Positions 41,478-44,808 of a stretch of DNA of 44,808 nucleotides are shown here, piece after piece. Origin of the DNA: an uncultured Oscillospiraceae bacterium (lineage in GTDB: Bacteria; Bacillota; Clostridia; Oscillospirales; Ruminococcaceae). The position numbers and the translations under genes were made by a program. The first letter of the stretch is position 1. Every line of letters starts with the position of its first letter. Location of the stretch: positions 1 to 44,808 of the forward strand of contig CASFXA010000126.1 of NCBI GenBank assembly GCA_949298535.1, read 5' to 3'. The notes beneath the pieces were generated by a model, which searched no databases, was not told the origin of the DNA, and saw only the letters and a list, made by a program, of their open reading frames with translations.

Positions 41478-43570
41478 TCCTCGTCCGCTCCCTTTTCGTA
41501 GCCGCAGCCTTCCTTGAGGCAGTGGACCTTCTTGACCTTTCCGCTGGTGCGGAACAGAGTGGAACCGCATTTGGGGCACTTGTCCGCCAGGGGGGTATCC
41601 CAGGTCATAAAGCCGCATTTGGGATTGTCCTCGCAGCCATAATAGCCTCTGCCCGCCTTGGACTTTTTGGCCAGCACCCGCTTGCCGCAGACAGGGCAGG
41701 TGCCGGGGGTCTCCTGCACCAGCTTCTTGGTGTTGCGGCACTCAGGGAAACCGGGACAGGCCAGGAATTTGCCGAAGCGGCCATGTTTGATGACCATCTT
41801 CCGGCCGCACAGCTCGCAGACCACATCGGTCTCCTCATCCGGCACCTTCATCCGGGTGCCGTCCATGTTCTTTTCCGCCTGTTTGAGGGTGGCGTCAAAG
41901 TCCTGGTAGAAATCCTCCATCATCTTCTCCCAGTCCACTTCGCCGTCTTCCACCTGGTCCAGCTTGCTCTCCATGTCGGCGGTAAAGGCGGCATCCACGA
42001 TCTTGGGGAACTGCTCCTCCATCAGCTTGGTGGTCACTTCACCCAGGGCGGTGGGCTTGAGCGCCTTCTGCTCCCGTTCCACATAGCCTCTGGTCTGGAT
42101 GGTGGACAGGGTGGTGGCATAGGTGCTGGGACGGCCAATCCCGTTCTCCTCCAGCTCCTTAATCAGGGAAGCCTCGGTGTACCGGGGCGGCGGCTGGGTG
42201 AAATGCTGATTGGGTTTCAATTCGTTGACCGCCAGCTGCTCCCCTTCCGTGAGGGTAGGCAGACGACCTCCTCCCTCCTCATTGCCATCGGTGGACTCGG
42301 TATACAATACTGTAAAGCCATCAAACTTTACATTGAAGCCAGAGGCCTTAAACAGATGTTTGCCAGCAGAAATATCCACAGAGACAGTATCCAGCAGAGC
42401 GTTTGCCATCTGGCTGGCGATAAAACGCTCCCAGATCAGTTTATACAGTTTATATTGCTCCGCTGTCAGGTTGGCCTTCACCTTCTCCGGGGCCAGCTCG
42501 ATCATGGTGGGACGGATGGCCTCATGGGCGTCCTGGGCGTTCTTCTTGGTCTTGAACACCCGGGGCTTGGACAGCGCGTAGGCTTCCCCATAGGTAACGC
42601 GGATATATTTATCCGCCTCCGCCAGCGCCTCATCAGAAATACGCAGAGAGTCGGTTCTCATATAGGTAATCAGACCCACCGCCCCCAGGCCGTCGATCTC
42701 CACACCTTCGTACAGCTCCTGGGCCACCTTCATGGTTCGCTTGGCCTGATAGCTCAGACGCCGGGAAGCTTCCTGCTGGAGGGTAGAAGTGATAAAGGGC
42801 GGAGCGGGAGACTTTTTCCGCACGCCTTTTTTGATGTTGGAAACCGTGAAAGGGGTATCTTTGATCTCCGCCAAAATAGCTTCCGCCTGATCCTGGCTCT
42901 TAATTTCCTTTTTTTTGCCGGCAGCGCCATAATATTTGGCGGGAAAAGGCTTTTTCTCCTCCCGTTTGCCCTCGGTACGGGAAAGCATGGCGTCAATGGA
43001 CCAGTATTCCTCCGGTTTGAAGGTGCGGATCTCTTCCTCCCGGTCCACAATCATCCGCACCGCCACAGACTGCACCCGTCCGGCGGAAAGACGGGGACGG
43101 ATCTTTTTCCACAGGAAAGGACTGATCTTATAGCCCACAATCCGGTCCAGCACCCGGCGGGCCTGCTGGGCGTCCACCAGCTGCATATCCAGCTTCCGGG
43201 GGTGATCCATACCGTTTTTAACGCCGGTACGAGTGATCTCATTGAAGGTGACCCGGTTGGGCTGGTTGGTATCCACTCCCAAAATCTCTGCCAGGTGCCA
43301 GGAGATCGCCTCTCCTTCCCGGTCCGGGTCGGTGGCTAGATAGACGGTTTCGCTCTTTTTGGCGGCGGATTTCAGCTTTTTAATCAAATCTTCCTTGCCC
43401 TTGATGGGCTCATATTTGGGTTGGAAGTGGTTCTCCACATCCACACCCAACTTGCTTTTGGGCAGATCCCGGACATGGCCCATGGAGGCCATTACCTCAT
43501 AACCGCTGCCCAGATATTTTTTGATGGTGTTCGCCTTGGCCGGCGACTCAACGATCACAAGTTTTGACAT
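41474..43570 (-). CDS. topA: DNA topoisomerase I
   Basis: 698 residues. The toprim domain (about 1-120) carries VESPAKA (Glu8) and the DPDRE acidic motif at 81-85. The catalytic tyrosine is Y303 in LITYMRTDS. The C-terminus has three four-cysteine zinc ribbons (CELCGRKM ... CPGFPEC, CPVCGKRV ... CEDNPKC, CPKCGSTL ... CLKEGC). It relaxes negatively supercoiled DNA. It follows dprA after 206 bases, and its leader contains a pair of alternative hairpins (43602-43641). Confidence 0.98.
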   Translation of the reverse strand: MSKLVIVESPAKANTIKKYLGSGYEVMASMGHVRDLPKSKLGVDVENHFQPKYEPIKGKEDLIKKLKSAAKKSETVYLATDPDREGEAISWHLAEILGVDTNQPNRVTFNEITRTGVKNGMDHPRKLDMQLVDAQQARRVLDRIVGYKISPFLWKKIRPRLSAGRVQSVAVRMIVDREEEIRTFKPEEYWSIDAMLSRTEGKREEKKPFPAKYYGAAGKKKEIKSQDQAEAILAEIKDTPFTVSNIKKGVRKKSPAPPFITSTLQQEASRRLSYQAKRTMKVAQELYEGVEIDGLGAVGLITYMRTDSLRISDEALAEADKYIRVTYGEAYALSKPRVFKTKKNAQDAHEAIRPTMIELAPEKVKANLTAEQYKLYKLIWERFIASQMANALLDTVSVDISAGKHLFKASGFNVKFDGFTVLYTESTDGNEEGGGRLPTLTEGEQLAVNELKPNQHFTQPPPRYTEASLIKELEENGIGRPSTYATTLSTIQTRGYVEREQKALKPTALGEVTTKLMEEQFPKIVDAAFTADMESKLDQVEDGEVDWEKMMEDFYQDFDATLKQAEKNMDGTRMKVPDEETDVVCELCGRKMVIKHGRFGKFLACPGFPECRNTKKLVQETPGTCPVCGKRVLAKKSKAGRGYYGCEDNPKCGFMTWDTPLADKCPKCGSTLFRTSGKVKKVHCLKEGCGYEKGADEE

Positions 43571-43601
43571 TTCATAACCTACCTATTAATTAAGATATGC
43601 A

Positions 43602-43641
43602 AGTCTGCTCCTGCTGAAAAAATAAAATTCTTCAGCAGACT
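43602..43641 (-). promoter_or_regulatory. Inverted-repeat hairpin in the topA leader
   Basis: On the minus strand the 5' arm AGTCTGCTGAA can pair with TTCAGCAG (8 bp, 12-base T-rich loop) or, through its first eight bases, with the more distal AGCAGACT (8 bp). The two pairings exclude each other. There is no U-tract after it. It lies 32-71 bases before the topA ATG. Function unknown. Confidence 0.4.
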
Positions 43642-43776
43642 CCCCGCAAAAACTTCCCCTTCGGGCTGTCTGAAAACCGGAATGTCATTTCTCCCAAAGC
43701 CTGGCCTCAGGGGCCTTTGGCCAGCGTTTCTGCCGGCTTGCTCCGGGAAAAAGGCTTTTCTGTTTTCATTCCAGCT

Positions 43777-44808
43777 CTAACGGCTGAAGCGTCTGCCGGG
43801 ATGGGTCCTGACCAAACCAAAAATTTCCAGTTGGGTCAAATTAGCCAACACCACTGGAACAGGAAGCCCCGTTTGCTCCACCATCATGTCGGCGGAAACC
43901 GGCTCCTCCCCCAGCAGTTCAAAGATCCTGCGCTGGTTTTCGGTGAGATAGGAAGGGGCTTCTGTCTTCCCTCCCCTTGGCGCTTCGCTCCCACAGGTCT
44001 TTTTCTGCTTCTGGGGACGGCTGGAAGCTCCCTTCTGTCCATTATATACACTTGGCGTGGGATTATCAAACGAAATTTGCAGCGGAGGCTGCTCCTTTGG
44101 CTCAGAAAAGGTGATCCAGGGATACTGAGCCAGAATTTCCTCCCAGCTGCTCACCGGCAGCGCCCCCTGACCGATGAGCCAGTTGGGTCCGGCGGACTGG
44201 GGAGAATAGATACTGCCCGGCACCGCGAATACATCCCGGTTCTGGGTGACGGCGTGGCCGGCGGTGATAAGCGAACCGCTGTGTCGCGTCCCCTCCACCA
44301 CCACAACGCCCAGGGACAAGCCGGAGATAATCCGGTTGCGCAGGGGAAAGAAAAAAGGCTGAGCGCCTTCCCCTGGAGGATACTCCGATACCACCGCTCC
44401 CCCATGGTCCAGAATGGCCTTGTGGAGGGAACGGTGCTGGGCTGGATAAACGGTGTCGATGCCGTTGCCCAGCACCGCAATGGTGCGGCCTCCCGCTTTC
44501 AGGGCAGCTTCCTGACTGATGGAATCAATGCCCAAAGCCAGACCGCTGACAATGGCGACGCCCCGGCGGGCCAATTCCCAGCTCAGCTCCTCCGCCACAC
44601 GACGGCCATAATCGGTGCATTTGCGGGTGCCGACAACAGCAATGGCCGGCTGTTCGTCTATCTCTCCCAGCTCTCCCAGCACATATAATACGGCGGGAAA
44701 ACTGTAAATATTGCGCAGGCGGGCGGGATATTGGGGGCTGTCCGGCGTCAGCACCTGGCAACCCAGCTTCCAGCATCGCTCCAGCGTTTTCTCCGCCCAC
44801 TGCTCATA
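43777..44808 (-). CDS. dprA: DNA-processing protein DprA (N-terminus outside window)
   Basis: The frame is open to the window edge, so the N-terminus (a SAM-like domain in the family) is cut off; the GTG at 44754 is internal. Visible features: the segment before the Rossmann fold (LTPDSPQYPARLRNI, PAVLYVLGEL), then the DprA core VVGTRKCTDYGRRVAEELS, SGLALGIDSISQEAAL, VLGNGIDTVYPAQH, FPLRNRIISGLS and HSGSLITAGHA. After a poorly conserved basic linker there is a C-terminal winged helix (LTENQRRIFELLGEEPVS ... LTQLEIFGLVRTHPG). DprA loads RecA onto incoming single-stranded DNA. It precedes topA, the usual Firmicute order. Confidence 0.95.
   Translation of the reverse strand, partial: YEQWAEKTLERCWKLGCQVLTPDSPQYPARLRNIYSFPAVLYVLGELGEIDEQPAIAVVGTRKCTDYGRRVAEELSWELARRGVAIVSGLALGIDSISQEAALKAGGRTIAVLGNGIDTVYPAQHRSLHKAILDHGGAVVSEYPPGEGAQPFFFPLRNRIISGLSLGVVVVEGTRHSGSLITAGHAVTQNRDVFAVPGSIYSPQSAGPNWLIGQGALPVSSWEEILAQYPWITFSEPKEQPPLQISFDNPTPSVYNGQKGASSRPQKQKKTCGSEAPRGGKTEAPSYLTENQRRIFELLGEEPVSADMMVEQTGLPVPVVLANLTQLEIFGLVRTHPGRRFSR

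Noticed and set aside
41522-43339. 605-codon plus-strand open frame opposite topA
   Set aside because: Antisense shadow of a clear DNA topoisomerase I gene; no start signals or domains.

Overview
The window looks like a chromosomal core segment of a strictly anaerobic, endospore-forming Firmicute with moderately high GC. The class is probably Clostridia, and the codon choice and gene set fit an Oscillospiraceae/Ruminococcaceae-type gut anaerobe. The grounds are Spo0A and SpoIVB side by side, a GerA-type germinant receptor operon, a complete Rnf complex, a 2-oxoacid:ferredoxin oxidoreductase, a rubredoxin fusion, and AGGAGG-type ribosome binding sites with frequent GTG/TTG starts. The genus is inference; no 16S gene is present. 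I see no phage, insertion sequence or CRISPR array.

Layout. 1-607: 3' part of a Crp/Fnr-type regulator (+). 851-4250 (-): operon with its own promoter and terminator, encoding a P-loop ATPase followed by the four subunits (delta, alpha, beta, gamma) of a 2-oxoacid:ferredoxin oxidoreductase. 4272-10599 (-): sporulation/germination block, in transcription order gerA-, gerB- and gerC-like genes, spoIVB, spo0A, ending in stacked terminators. 10782-17880 (+): DUF421-DUF4363 pair with a forespore-like promoter, flavin reductase-rubredoxin fusion, tRNA-Gly(CCC), a lipid-type cassette (SCP2-like protein, iron alcohol dehydrogenase, fatty aldehyde dehydrogenase), a GNAT acetyltransferase and an orphan gene. 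A long bidirectional terminator separates this from the next block. 18164-24474 (-): Gx-transporter gene plus rnfCDGEAB. 24600-27674 (-): CD1247-type zinc-ribbon gene and efp, an AP-endonuclease-2-fold protein, a YqeG-type HAD phosphatase and rpsU. 27722-44808 (-): long housekeeping run, in transcription order dprA (cut by the window edge), topA, trmFO, plsX, rnc, a radical SAM gene, smc, ftsY, rdgB, yhbY, a nadD-yqeK fusion, rsfS and leuS, many with 4-bp stop/start overlaps.

How the genes fit together. The oxoacid oxidoreductase makes reduced ferredoxin from 2-oxoacids, and Rnf can oxidise it with NAD+ while pumping Na+ or H+. The Fe-alcohol and aldehyde dehydrogenases exchange NAD(P)H with alcohols and aldehydes. 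Spo0A, SpoIVB and the Ger proteins cover entry into sporulation, the sigma-K checkpoint and germination.

The most unusual item is RnfG. Instead of one FMN-binding domain it carries three in tandem, each with an intact SGAT flavinylation motif, and domains 1 and 2 still share a 26-base identical stretch. This would be a multi-flavin Rnf arm, encoded in an operon that also holds a Gx-family membrane protein and an RnfE with a cysteine-rich tail. Second-tier observations are the NadD-YqeK fusion, the SCP2-like/ADH/ALDH cassette, the P-loop ATPase heading the oxoacid oxidoreductase operon, and the forespore-like promoter in front of DUF421-DUF4363.
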